A stretch of 64,000 nucleotides of DNA. It comes from Dysgonomonas mossii. Lineage in GTDB: Bacteria; Bacteroidota; Bacteroidia; Bacteroidales; Dysgonomonadaceae. Location: positions 930,001-994,000 of the forward strand of contig NZ_SPPK01000002.1 of NCBI RefSeq assembly GCF_004569505.1, in the 5' to 3' direction. This document shows positions 43,119 through 50,823 of the stretch, piece after piece; positions within the stretch are counted from its first letter, which is position 1; each line of letters begins with the position of its first letter. A model generated the notes under the pieces. That model ran no database searches. It was not told the origin of the DNA and saw only the letters and a list, made by a program, of their open reading frames with translations. Position numbers and translations under genes: made by a program.

Positions 43119-43731
43119 TTCTGTATTTGTTATCGTAGTCTTTTATCGAGCGGCGTATAACCTCGTGTGCTGTTTTTACATCGTATGTGCCTGTAAGAAT
43201 ACACCGAGGAGACTTGTCTCCGGGTAAATCCTTATAGGTGGTAAAGTAGTGTTTCAGACGGTCTATTACCATTGGCGGTACGTCCGATATATCTTTGTAT
43301 GCACCGTAGATAGCATCATTTTCGAGTACTGCAATAAGCTTATCATCGGCTTTGTTGTGATCTAGTAATCTGAAACCTCCTATCGGTCTGGCTTTCACTA
43401 TTATATCTCCATGCGTGATATCCTTTTCAGTCAGAACACAAATATCTACAGGGTCGTTATCTCCTTCTATATCAGTTCTTCCCAATTCATTGTTTGTAAG
43501 TTCTGCTACAAGGTCGGCACTATATGTTTGAGGGATAAATCCATAGAGGGCAGGAATGATATTTGAGTACTTCTGTGGTCTATCGATGCTAAGGTAACCG
43601 GTTTCTTTGTCCACCTCATATTTAACTGTGTCGGTAGGTACTATTTCGATAAAGCATGTTACTACCTGAGGTGCATTGCTTCCGGCATTTATTCCATGCC
43701 ATGGATGTGCTTTAAATTGATGGTCGTTCAT
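43108..43731 (-). CDS. ppa: Inorganic pyrophosphatase (family I)
   Basis: This 207-residue soluble pyrophosphatase hydrolyses PPi to two phosphates in the cytoplasm, pulling biosynthetic reactions forward. The active-site block reads 'DIEGDNDPVDICVLTE', followed by 'GDIIVKARPIGGFRLLDHNKADDKLIAV', with the Asp and Lys residues that bind the metals and PPi. It is the first gene of a two-gene unit with the phosphoesterase. Confidence 0.94.
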   Translation of the reverse strand: MNDHQFKAHPWHGINAGSNAPQVVTCFIEIVPTDTVKYEVDKETGYLSIDRPQKYSNIIPALYGFIPQTYSADLVAELTNNELGRTDIEGDNDPVDICVLTEKDITHGDIIVKARPIGGFRLLDHNKADDKLIAVLENDAIYGAYKDISDVPPMVIDRLKHYFTTYKDLPGDKSPRCILTGTYDVKTAHEVIRRSIKDYDNKYRSDK

Positions 43732-43774
43732 AACAAATCTTAAAAACTTATAATGTATATCCTATTTTTTGCTG

Positions 43775-43782
43775 CAAATTTA
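43775..43782 (-). promoter_or_regulatory. -7 box of ppa
   Basis: TAAATTTG on the minus strand matches TAnnTTTG, 44 bp before the ppa start. Confidence 0.45.
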
Positions 43783-43960
43783 AAGCAATATTTTTGTTTC
43801 ACCTAAAATACCGACTTTTATAACTCAATACCTTTCGGTTACGAATTTTCAAAATCAAATCACTATCTATAAAAAGGTAACAATATTTACAATATCCTGC
43901 TTTGTCGATTATTTTCTGTAACCAATTGATATCTTACGTCTTGATAGATTTTCTGTTTGC

Positions 43961-43985
43961 AAAAGGTGACAAAAGTAACACCTTT
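43961..43985. repeat. GTGACA direct-repeat element, copy 2
   Basis: AAAAGGTGACAAAAGTAACA differs from the copy at 21204 by one base. Here the element also has an inverted pair AAAGGTG (43962-43968) and CACCTTT (43979-43985), which could form a hairpin. Confidence 0.5.
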
Positions 43986-44271
43986 CGAACCTTATTTCAC
44001 TGTCACTTTATATCTTCCTTTACACTTGGACGGATACTCTGACAAAATATGTTTCTAGGTTTCTTATAATAGCGACGTTTTAGCTCACAATCTATTTCAA
44101 TTATATCAAAGACCTCTACAAGAGATAATTCTGATGAGAAAAAGCAATGTTGTCGACCTTCTTTTATCTATCATTTATAAATAAAATTTAATATGCCTCC
44201 ACAATGGCCAAAAAGGTAATTTGTGGATTATATAAAAATTAACTAAATACTTTAAATCGTGAACTTTTCAT

Positions 44272-44279
44272 TATCTTTG
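44272..44279 (+). promoter_or_regulatory. -7 box of deaminase gene
   Basis: TATCTTTG matches TAnnTTTG. It overlaps the possible GTG start at 44279, which rules that start out in favour of ATG 44306. Confidence 0.55.
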
Positions 44280-44305
44280 TGTTCGAATTTTTAGAACGTA
44301 ATTTC

Positions 44306-44755
44306 ATGAGCGATGACAAACAAAGGTTGCTCGACGAGCGATACATGAGAATGGCGGCTATTTGGGCCGAAAATTCGTACTGTAAGCGCAGAAAAGTAGG
44401 TGCCCTTATTGTAAAAGATAAAATGATTATATCCGATGGGTATAATGGTACTCCTTCAGGATTTGAGAATATTTGCGAAGATGAAAACAACGAAACCAAA
44501 GCATATGTTCTGCATGCCGAAGCTAATGCAATCACGAAAGTAGCCTGTTCGCATAACAGTAGTCTTGGGGCTACGATGTATGTGACTACATCGCCTTGCA
44601 TAGAATGTGCAAAACTTATAATTCAGGCGGGCATAACGCGGGTTGTGTATAATCAGAAATATCGGCGTACAGATGGAGCTTCTCTTCTCGAACGTGCAGG
44701 AGTAGAGGTCGTATTTATAGATATAGAAACTAACACAGAGGGATCGGAAGATTAA
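44306..44755 (+). CDS. dCMP deaminase family protein
   Basis: This 149-residue cytidine/deoxycytidylate deaminase-type protein has the zinc motif 'HAEANAI' and 'TTSPCIECAKLII' (PCxxC), with Glu of HAE as the proton shuttle. It converts dCMP to dUMP on the path to dTTP in the cytoplasm. I set the start at ATG 44306 because the longer GTG frame overlaps the promoter. The stop (TAA) is immediately followed by the ATG of the S41 protease gene, so the two are coupled. A ComE-type role cannot be excluded. Confidence 0.9.
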   Translation: MSDDKQRLLDERYMRMAAIWAENSYCKRRKVGALIVKDKMIISDGYNGTPSGFENICEDENNETKAYVLHAEANAITKVACSHNSSLGATMYVTTSPCIECAKLIIQAGITRVVYNQKYRRTDGASLLERAGVEVVFIDIETNTEGSED

Positions 44756-46477
44756 ATGGAAAGCGATAAGAACTTGAACAACAATTGGGAAGGGACAAAC
44801 AGCAAAATGGCAGAGAATAATAATAGTAGTAAAACTAAAAAAGGAGGAAGGGGTATTTATATCTGGCTTCCGTTGTGCATTGCTGTAAGTGTCGCTGTTG
44901 GTATCTTTATAGGAAATGCTTATTCTATATTTGGTTCGGGAAGCGGATTTTTAGGGCGAAAAGGCAATAAGCTCGACGTTGTACTCGACTATATCAATAA
45001 GTCTTATGTGGATACGGTAAATGTAGATGCGCTGATCGAGAATGCTATACCAACTGTATTGGCCGGATTAGACCCGCACTCAGATTATATTAGTGCAGAT
45101 ATTATGAACCGCAAAGATGACGAATTGGAAGGTCATTTTAGTGGTATTGGTGTTGAGTTTATTATATTGAATGATACGCTGACAATTGTAAAAGCCATAC
45201 CGGGCGGACCTTCTGAAGCTGTCGGTATACAGGCCGGAGACAGAGTTGTAACAGTGAATGACTCTCTGTTTGTGGGCAAAGGAATAAATGAAAATAAAGT
45301 GTACAGCACACTCAAAGGACCTGAAAAGACCCAAATCAAAATAGGGGTGAAGAGACAAAGTCGTGATGAGTTGATTCCATTTGTAGTAACCAGAGCCTTT
45401 GTGCCGGTGAAGAGTGTGGATGCATCGTACAAGCTTGATAATAAGATAGGATATATAAAGGTAAGTAAGTTTGGCAGCACAACATATAACGAATTTATTT
45501 CGGCAATAGCTAAATTGAAAAGTCAGGGTTGTGAATCTTTTGTTGTAGACCTCCAACAAAACACAGGAGGATACATGGAAGCTGCCATAATGATGGTGAA
45601 TGAATTCCTTGCCAATGGAGAGCTGATCTTATATACAGAGGGAAGAGCTTATCCTCGTGAAAATTATTATGCTGATAATTCGGGTACATGCAAGCAAAGC
45701 CAGATTGTGGTTCTTCTCGATGAAACAAGTGCATCAGCCAGTGAGATATTTGCCGGAGCTATACAGGATAACGACAGAGGATTGATCGTCGGTCGCCGTT
45801 CGTTTGGTAAAGGATTGGTACAGGCTCAATATAAGTTCAACGATGGTTCTGCTATGCGACTCACAATTGCCCGATATCATACACCGTCCGGTAGATGTGT
45901 ACAAAAGGCATACGAAAAGGGAGACCGCCAGACATATAGTATGGATCTGTACAACAGATATAGCCGAGGAGAATTTGACAATAGAGATAGTATCAAGTTC
46001 GATAACTTACCTCTTTTCCATACTCTTTCGGGAAGACCGGTGTATGGTGACGATGGCGTTTTATCCGATGTATTTGTTCCTCGCGATACGACAGGTATCA
46101 ATTCGTACTACATGCGGGTAGCGAATAAAGGATTACTCAGGGAGTTTAGTTATGTGTACACCGAAAAGAACAGAGATAAACTGAAGAGCTTTAAAACATG
46201 GACTGATGCTGCAAAATATTTATCTACACAGCCTATTGTCGATAATTTTGCAGACTATGCCTATACAAAGGGAATCCGTAAACAGCCATATTTGATAGAT
46301 GAATCGCGCAAGCTTCTTCAAACACAGCTCGAAGCATTTATTATACGCAACTTCTTCAGCGAAGACAATTTCTATGAAATGTTCCAAAGAGATGAGCAGA
46401 TGATAAAAGAAGCGGTAAGATTGCTTAAGGCTAATAAGGCTACGCCTGATGCCATAAAGAAAGGAGCATATAAATAA
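44756..46477 (+). CDS. S41 family C-terminal processing peptidase (CtpA-like)
   Basis: This 573-residue protease has an N-terminal membrane anchor (about 34-55), a C-terminal-processing helical lead ('LDYINKSYVDTVNVDALIENAIPTVLAGLDPHSDYI'), a PDZ domain ('FSGIGVEFIILNDTLTIVKAIPGGPSEAVGIQAGDRVVTVN'), and the S41 catalytic core with Ser in 'DETSASASEIFAGAIQDN' and Lys in 'RRSFGKGLVQ'. It cleaves periplasmic proteins near their C-termini. An extra C-terminal domain of about 150 residues extends beyond the core. It starts directly after the deaminase stop. Confidence 0.94.
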   Translation: MESDKNLNNNWEGTNSKMAENNNSSKTKKGGRGIYIWLPLCIAVSVAVGIFIGNAYSIFGSGSGFLGRKGNKLDVVLDYINKSYVDTVNVDALIENAIPTVLAGLDPHSDYISADIMNRKDDELEGHFSGIGVEFIILNDTLTIVKAIPGGPSEAVGIQAGDRVVTVNDSLFVGKGINENKVYSTLKGPEKTQIKIGVKRQSRDELIPFVVTRAFVPVKSVDASYKLDNKIGYIKVSKFGSTTYNEFISAIAKLKSQGCESFVVDLQQNTGGYMEAAIMMVNEFLANGELILYTEGRAYPRENYYADNSGTCKQSQIVVLLDETSASASEIFAGAIQDNDRGLIVGRRSFGKGLVQAQYKFNDGSAMRLTIARYHTPSGRCVQKAYEKGDRQTYSMDLYNRYSRGEFDNRDSIKFDNLPLFHTLSGRPVYGDDGVLSDVFVPRDTTGINSYYMRVANKGLLREFSYVYTEKNRDKLKSFKTWTDAAKYLSTQPIVDNFADYAYTKGIRKQPYLIDESRKLLQTQLEAFIIRNFFSEDNFYEMFQRDEQMIKEAVRLLKANKATPDAIKKGAYK

Positions 46478-46508
46478 TGTGGATTGGTTATGATATAATA
46501 TAAAACAG

Positions 46509-46544
46509 AAGGATAAAAGTAGAACTCTACTTTTATCCTTTTTT
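46509..46544 (+). terminator. Terminator of the deaminase/S41 unit
   Basis: Fourteen-base arms AAGGATAAAAGTAG / CTACTTTTATCCTT with a four-base loop are followed by a T-run (46539-46544). Confidence 0.9.
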
Positions 46545-46586
46545 CTTGTATTCGTTCTATTTAAGTAGAAATTAGAAAAAGAAATG

Positions 46587-46594
46587 TATTTTTG
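46587..46594 (+). promoter_or_regulatory. -7 box of the cyclo-ligase gene
   Basis: TATTTTTG matches TAnnTTTG, 56 bp before the start codon. Confidence 0.4.
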
Positions 46595-46650
46595 TTGAAG
46601 GAATTAATTATACAAACAAAATATCTCCAACGGAACAAAGAAAATAAAGA

Positions 46651-47208
46651 ATGAATATAGCACAGCAAAAAGAAAAACTGAGAAAAGAAATATCCTTGTT
46701 AAAGAAACAATATTCAGCTGACGACTTATACAATCGTTCGGAAGAAGTATTATCGGTTTTGGAAATAACAGGAGCATTTCAGCAGGCAAAAACTATATTT
46801 ATTTATAATAGCATGGGGGATGAAGTACAGACCCTCGATTTTATCAACCGTTGGAGTGCTGAAAAGAATTTCTACTTGCCAGTTGTGGTTAAGGATGATA
46901 TTGTTTTCAGAAAATATGTTCAGGATACCACTTTGAAGCAATCTTCATATGGTATAATGGAACCATTGGGTGATAATTTTACCGATTATAAAAAGGTGGA
47001 TTTAATTATTGTTCCCGGTGTAGCCTTCGATCGAAAGATGGGGCGTCTGGGCAGAGGTAGGGGGTATTACGATCGCTTCTTGTCTCTCGTTTCGGCTCCT
47101 AAAATGGGTATATGTTTCGAATTTCAGCTTCTGGATACTATTCCTGTTGATACGAATGATATAAAGATGGATTATATTGTCTCTGAAAATGAATTTATTT
47201 GGAAATAA
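46651..47208 (+). CDS. 5-formyltetrahydrofolate cyclo-ligase
   Basis: This 185-residue enzyme converts 5-formyl-THF to 5,10-methenyl-THF with ATP, salvaging folate in the cytoplasm. It has the N-terminal 'AQQKEKLRKEISLLKKQYS' segment with an Arg/Lys that contacts ATP, the central 'IIVPGVAFDRKMGRLGRGRGYYDRFL' that forms the MTHFS signature, and the C-terminal 'FQLLDTIPVDTNDIKMDYIVSE'. The length suits the family. The gene stands alone with its own promoter. Confidence 0.93.
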   Translation: MNIAQQKEKLRKEISLLKKQYSADDLYNRSEEVLSVLEITGAFQQAKTIFIYNSMGDEVQTLDFINRWSAEKNFYLPVVVKDDIVFRKYVQDTTLKQSSYGIMEPLGDNFTDYKKVDLIIVPGVAFDRKMGRLGRGRGYYDRFLSLVSAPKMGICFEFQLLDTIPVDTNDIKMDYIVSENEFIWK

Positions 47209-47270
47209 AAGAAATATTATTTCAATTAATTATGAGTTTAAAGGGATATATTAAATAAATAAAAAATCCA

Positions 47271-47278
47271 TATATTTG
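47271..47278 (+). promoter_or_regulatory. -7 box of the GNAT-like gene
   Basis: TATATTTG matches TAnnTTTG, 39 bp before the start. Confidence 0.5.
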
Positions 47279-47317
47279 CGTTCTGAAAATAAGTTTATTC
47301 TCCATATTATTTAATCT

Positions 47318-48457
47318 ATGTCTATAATCATTAAGGAGGTTAAAGAAGATGATAAAGCTTTGAAAAAAGCATTTATTAAATTTCCTACCGATGTTCTTTA
47401 TAAAAATTCTCCATATTATGTACCTTCTCTTGTTCTGGATGAACTGGGTACGTTGAATGAAAAAGAGAATCCCGCATTCGATTTTTGTGAAAAACAATTG
47501 TTCTTGGCATATAGAGATGGCGAGATCGTTGGCCGTATTGCCGGTATTATAAATCACACAGCGAATGAAATCTGGAATCAAAAAAATGCACGCTTCGGAT
47601 TTGTTGATTTTATTGACGACAACGAGGTTGTAGATGCTTTGTTCGATGCGGCAGGGAAGTGGGCGAAAGCTAAAGGTATGAATGTTATAGTAGGGCCTAT
47701 GGGCTTTACCGATTTAGATCACGAAGGCTTGCTGATTGAAGGTTACGACCGAGAGTCGACAATGTCTACAACATATAGTTATCCGTATTACAGAGATCAG
47801 ATAGAACGCCTCGGATTTGAAAAGGATGCCGACTGGAATGAATATCGGATACCTGTTCCTGATTCTGTTCCTGAAAGACATCAGCGTATCGCTAACATGG
47901 TGATGCAGCGATATGGACTGAAGGTACTTAAATTTAAAAGCCTAAAGCAAATAACACCGTACGTAAGTAAAATATTTGAACTGTTGAATGTTGCTTATAA
48001 GCCTTTATATGGCTTTGCTCCATTGACACAACGTCAGATAGATTACTATGTGAAAATGTATGTGCCATTGCTTCGCTGGGATCTGGTATCGATAATAATT
48101 AAAGAAGATACCGATGAGGTAGTTGGATTTGGTATAGCTATGCCGAGCCTTTCTCGTGGACTTATTAAATCTCGTGGACGATTCCTCCCATTTGGTTGGA
48201 TAAATCTCTTGAGGGATCTCAAAAGTAAGAAAAATCCTGTCGTAGACCTTCTGCTGATTGGTATCTCGCCCGAATATCAAGGAAAAGGTGTAAATGCTAT
48301 CATCTTTAACGATTTTATACCATCAGCGCATAAGTGTGGCTTCAAATTTGCGGAATCAAATCCCGAGTTAGAGATGAACAATAAGGTTGCTTCTCTTTGG
48401 GACGGATTCAATGCCGAGAATCATAAGAAAAGAAGAGCTTATAAGAAAAATATATAA
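47318..48457 (+). CDS. GNAT-fold acyltransferase of unknown substrate
   Basis: This 379-residue cytoplasmic protein belongs to a family of large GNAT-type N-acyltransferases common in Bacteroidota, often annotated only as 'N-acetyltransferase' or hypothetical. The N-terminal half has GNAT-like strands ('CEKQLFLAYRDGEIVGRIAGIIN', 'IVGPMGFTDLDHEGLLIEGYD') and the C-terminal half 'LLLIGISPEYQGKGVNAIIFNDFI', which resembles the acetyl-CoA pyrophosphate loop (GKG). No neighbour points to a substrate. It has its own promoter and terminator. Confidence 0.78.
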   Translation: MSIIIKEVKEDDKALKKAFIKFPTDVLYKNSPYYVPSLVLDELGTLNEKENPAFDFCEKQLFLAYRDGEIVGRIAGIINHTANEIWNQKNARFGFVDFIDDNEVVDALFDAAGKWAKAKGMNVIVGPMGFTDLDHEGLLIEGYDRESTMSTTYSYPYYRDQIERLGFEKDADWNEYRIPVPDSVPERHQRIANMVMQRYGLKVLKFKSLKQITPYVSKIFELLNVAYKPLYGFAPLTQRQIDYYVKMYVPLLRWDLVSIIIKEDTDEVVGFGIAMPSLSRGLIKSRGRFLPFGWINLLRDLKSKKNPVVDLLLIGISPEYQGKGVNAIIFNDFIPSAHKCGFKFAESNPELEMNNKVASLWDGFNAENHKKRRAYKKNI

Positions 48458-48464
48458 ATAGAAA

Positions 48465-48490
48465 AAGGAATGCTGATCTCAGCATTCCTT
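48465..48490. terminator. Bidirectional terminator
   Basis: Arms AAGGAATGCTGA / TCAGCATTCCTT pair perfectly and have TTTTTT on the plus side and a TTTTTC run on the minus side. It serves both the acyltransferase and the convergent DPP IV-like gene. Confidence 0.9.
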
Positions 48491-48514
48491 TTTTATATAA
48501 ATGAAATATCTTAT

Positions 48515-50668
48515 TTACATATTTGTCTTTAGAAACTTAATAACCTTTTCGAATAAATAAGTTCTGTTAGCTGCACCTCGTATCGAGTGGTCTTTATCCG
48601 TAAACACAAACATATCGAATTGCTTGTTGGCTTTGACTAATGCAGCAGCATAATCCATCGTATTTTGAAAATGTACATTATCGTCGGCAGAACCGTGTAT
48701 TAATAATAAATTCCCTTCTAATTTGTTAGCGAGCAAAATCGGAGAGCCTGATTGATATCCGGCTTCATTTTGCTGTGGAGTGCGCATAAAACGTTCTGCA
48801 TATACAGAGTCATAAAACTTCCAATCGGTAACAGGAGCAATAGCAACTCCCGCTTTGAATACGCCATTCCCCCGGCTCATACTCATCAACACGTTGTATC
48901 CACCATAACTCCATCCCCAAATAGCAATTTTACTTCCATCAATATAAGGTAAAGAAGCAAAATGTCTTGCCGCAGCTGCTTGATCATCGGATTCGTAAAT
49001 ACCCAGATTCATATATGTACACTTACGAAAGTCTTCCCCTCTGGCTGCAGTTCCTCGTCCGTCAACACAAGCAACAATAAATCCTTGGGTAGTCAGGTAA
49101 TCTGTCCAATCAACACCGTACTTATCCGCTACTTGTTGCGAATTAGGTCCACTATACTGAACCATTACCAACGGGTACTTGCGTGATGGATTGAAGTCCA
49201 CCGGTTTCATTATATATGCATTCAGGTCTTGTCCGTCAGCCGCTTTTACTGTAATAAACTCCTTTTTAGGTAAGTTGAGTCCGGCTAATGTATTTTTCAA
49301 TTTAGCATTATCTTCCAATACTCGAAGTTCCTTTCCTGTAGCGTCGTGTACGGTAACAATCCGAGGTATTGAGATATTGGTATAACTATTGATGTAATAT
49401 TTCCCATTTTTGCTAAATGTCGCAGCATTAGTTCCCTGCTTTGCAGATAATTTAGTTTTGATTCCTTTCACCATATCCACTTTGTAGATTGCTCTTTGGA
49501 GAGGGCTGTCTTCTGCAGCTTCATAAAAAACAGTTTTAGAAACCGGATCAACAGCCAATAGGCTTGTTACATCATAGTTTCCTGAAGTCAATTTCTTTTG
49601 CTGAGCACCATTCTTATCATAAAGATATATATGAGAATATCCATCCTTTTCGCTAACATACACAAACTGATTGCCAAAAAAGTATATATAGTCTAACAAT
49701 TCAGAGTCTATATATCTGCTGTTTTCTTCATGAAGGATAGAACGGCATACCGATGAGCGTGCATTTGCAAGAAACAGATCAAATTTATTCTGCTCTCTGT
49801 TCAATGTCATTATTGCTAAATCATCTCCAGTAGGTAAAAACTGTATACGAGGGATATACTCAATATTATCAGGTATATTCATTTTCCGTATTGTCTTCGA
49901 GTCAATATCGAATACGTTACATGTTACTTTCGAATTTTGTTCTCCGGCCTTCGGATACTTGAACGAAAATGAAGTTGGGTAAAGTTTGTTTTCATACATC
50001 TGCATCGAATACTCAGGCACATTTGTTTCGTCGAATCTTACAAATGCCAACAAACGCCCGTCTTCAGAAAAATCCATAATACTGGTCGTTGCAAACTCTT
50101 CTTCATATACCCAATCTGTTCCGCCATTGATTATTTTACCCAATGCTCCGTCTTTTGTTATCTGAGATTCTGTATCATAATCAAACTTGACAAGCCATAT
50201 ATTGTTGTTGATAACATAAGCCAACATTCTTCCATCTTTAGAAAAAGTCGGTATCGATTGCTTTTCTTTATTTTCAGTCAGTTTTCGAACTAAATTTCGT
50301 CTAATATCGTAATAATAGTAATTCGCTTTAAATGAATGACGATAGATCGGTTCGTAATCATTATACACTACCAGGCGTTTCTCATCGGGGCTGATTATAA
50401 ATCCTTGAAATGAGCTGAACGTACATTCACGTGCCTTATTAACATTAAACAGAGTATCGGTAGGCAAACCTGTTTTGTACGAATACTTGATGATCATCGT
50501 ATTTTTATTATCTGCCTGAAAATAAGATTCGCCATCGGCTGATGACACAACCGGCTGAACACCTCGAGCAGAGTATTTGCCGGAATTAATATCCATAAGG
50601 TCTAAACGTTGCGCACTTGCTGTTGTTAAGAAGAAACAAGCAAGCAGCAATCCTAAAACATTTTTCAT
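48515..50668 (-). CDS. DPP IV-type S9 family peptidase
   Basis: This 717-residue serine peptidase (from ATG 50668) has a signal peptide ('VLGLLLACFFLTTASAQ'), an N-terminal DPP IV beta-propeller, and a C-terminal alpha/beta-hydrolase domain. Ser587 lies in GWSYGG, and the Asp and His follow in 'GSADDNVHF' and 'DKDHSIRG'. It removes Xaa-Pro or similar dipeptides from peptides in the periplasm, a role in peptide nutrition. The frame opens upstream at 50764 but those 32 extra residues overlap a -7 box and are not a signal peptide, so I chose 50668. The Glu-Glu pair 'VYEEEF' of DPP IV enzymes is present. Confidence 0.93.
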   Translation of the reverse strand: MKNVLGLLLACFFLTTASAQRLDLMDINSGKYSARGVQPVVSSADGESYFQADNKNTMIIKYSYKTGLPTDTLFNVNKARECTFSSFQGFIISPDEKRLVVYNDYEPIYRHSFKANYYYYDIRRNLVRKLTENKEKQSIPTFSKDGRMLAYVINNNIWLVKFDYDTESQITKDGALGKIINGGTDWVYEEEFATTSIMDFSEDGRLLAFVRFDETNVPEYSMQMYENKLYPTSFSFKYPKAGEQNSKVTCNVFDIDSKTIRKMNIPDNIEYIPRIQFLPTGDDLAIMTLNREQNKFDLFLANARSSVCRSILHEENSRYIDSELLDYIYFFGNQFVYVSEKDGYSHIYLYDKNGAQQKKLTSGNYDVTSLLAVDPVSKTVFYEAAEDSPLQRAIYKVDMVKGIKTKLSAKQGTNAATFSKNGKYYINSYTNISIPRIVTVHDATGKELRVLEDNAKLKNTLAGLNLPKKEFITVKAADGQDLNAYIMKPVDFNPSRKYPLVMVQYSGPNSQQVADKYGVDWTDYLTTQGFIVACVDGRGTAARGEDFRKCTYMNLGIYESDDQAAAARHFASLPYIDGSKIAIWGWSYGGYNVLMSMSRGNGVFKAGVAIAPVTDWKFYDSVYAERFMRTPQQNEAGYQSGSPILLANKLEGNLLLIHGSADDNVHFQNTMDYAAALVKANKQFDMFVFTDKDHSIRGAANRTYLFEKVIKFLKTNM

Positions 50669-50689
50669 ATCAATAGCATTTATTTTTGA

Positions 50690-50697
50690 CAAATATA
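50690..50697 (-). promoter_or_regulatory. -7 box of the DPP IV-like gene
   Basis: TATATTTG on the minus strand matches TAnnTTTG, 22 bp before ATG 50668. Confidence 0.5.
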
Positions 50698-50742
50698 TCA
50701 ATTTTCGATGGGAGTTGTAAATGATATATCGCATTAAATAGA

Positions 50743-50772
50743 AATAACCTTTGACCAAGGCCAAAGGTTATT
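50743..50772 (-). terminator. Terminator of the amylase gene
   Basis: Arms AATAACCTTTG / CAAAGGTTATT with an 8-base loop are followed on the minus strand by TCTATTT. They lie between the amylase stop and the DPP IV promoter. Confidence 0.65.
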
Positions 50773-50823
50773 GTAAAAACACCTAAAGTAATACGTAGTT
50801 TTTAAAGTCCTATTTGTGTTTTT

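Larger units (their letters stand above)
43732..44305. other. Divergent intergenic region
   Basis: No gene of normal size is present. The stretch contains the ppa promoter (43775-43782), the second GTGACA element (43961-43985) and the deaminase promoter (44272-44279). A 16-codon ATG frame at 44134-44184 is probably chance. Confidence 0.55.

Noticed and set aside
44134..44184. 16-codon ATG frame upstream of the deaminase
   Set aside because: It is short, has no promoter of its own, and its content is ordinary AT-rich sequence.
44279..44305. GTG start that extends the dCMP deaminase
   Set aside because: It overlaps the -7 promoter box, so an mRNA could not contain it.
50669..50764. 32-residue N-terminal extension of the DPP IV-like peptidase
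   Set aside because: It overlaps the promoter at 50690-50697 and lacks a signal peptide; the shorter start has one.
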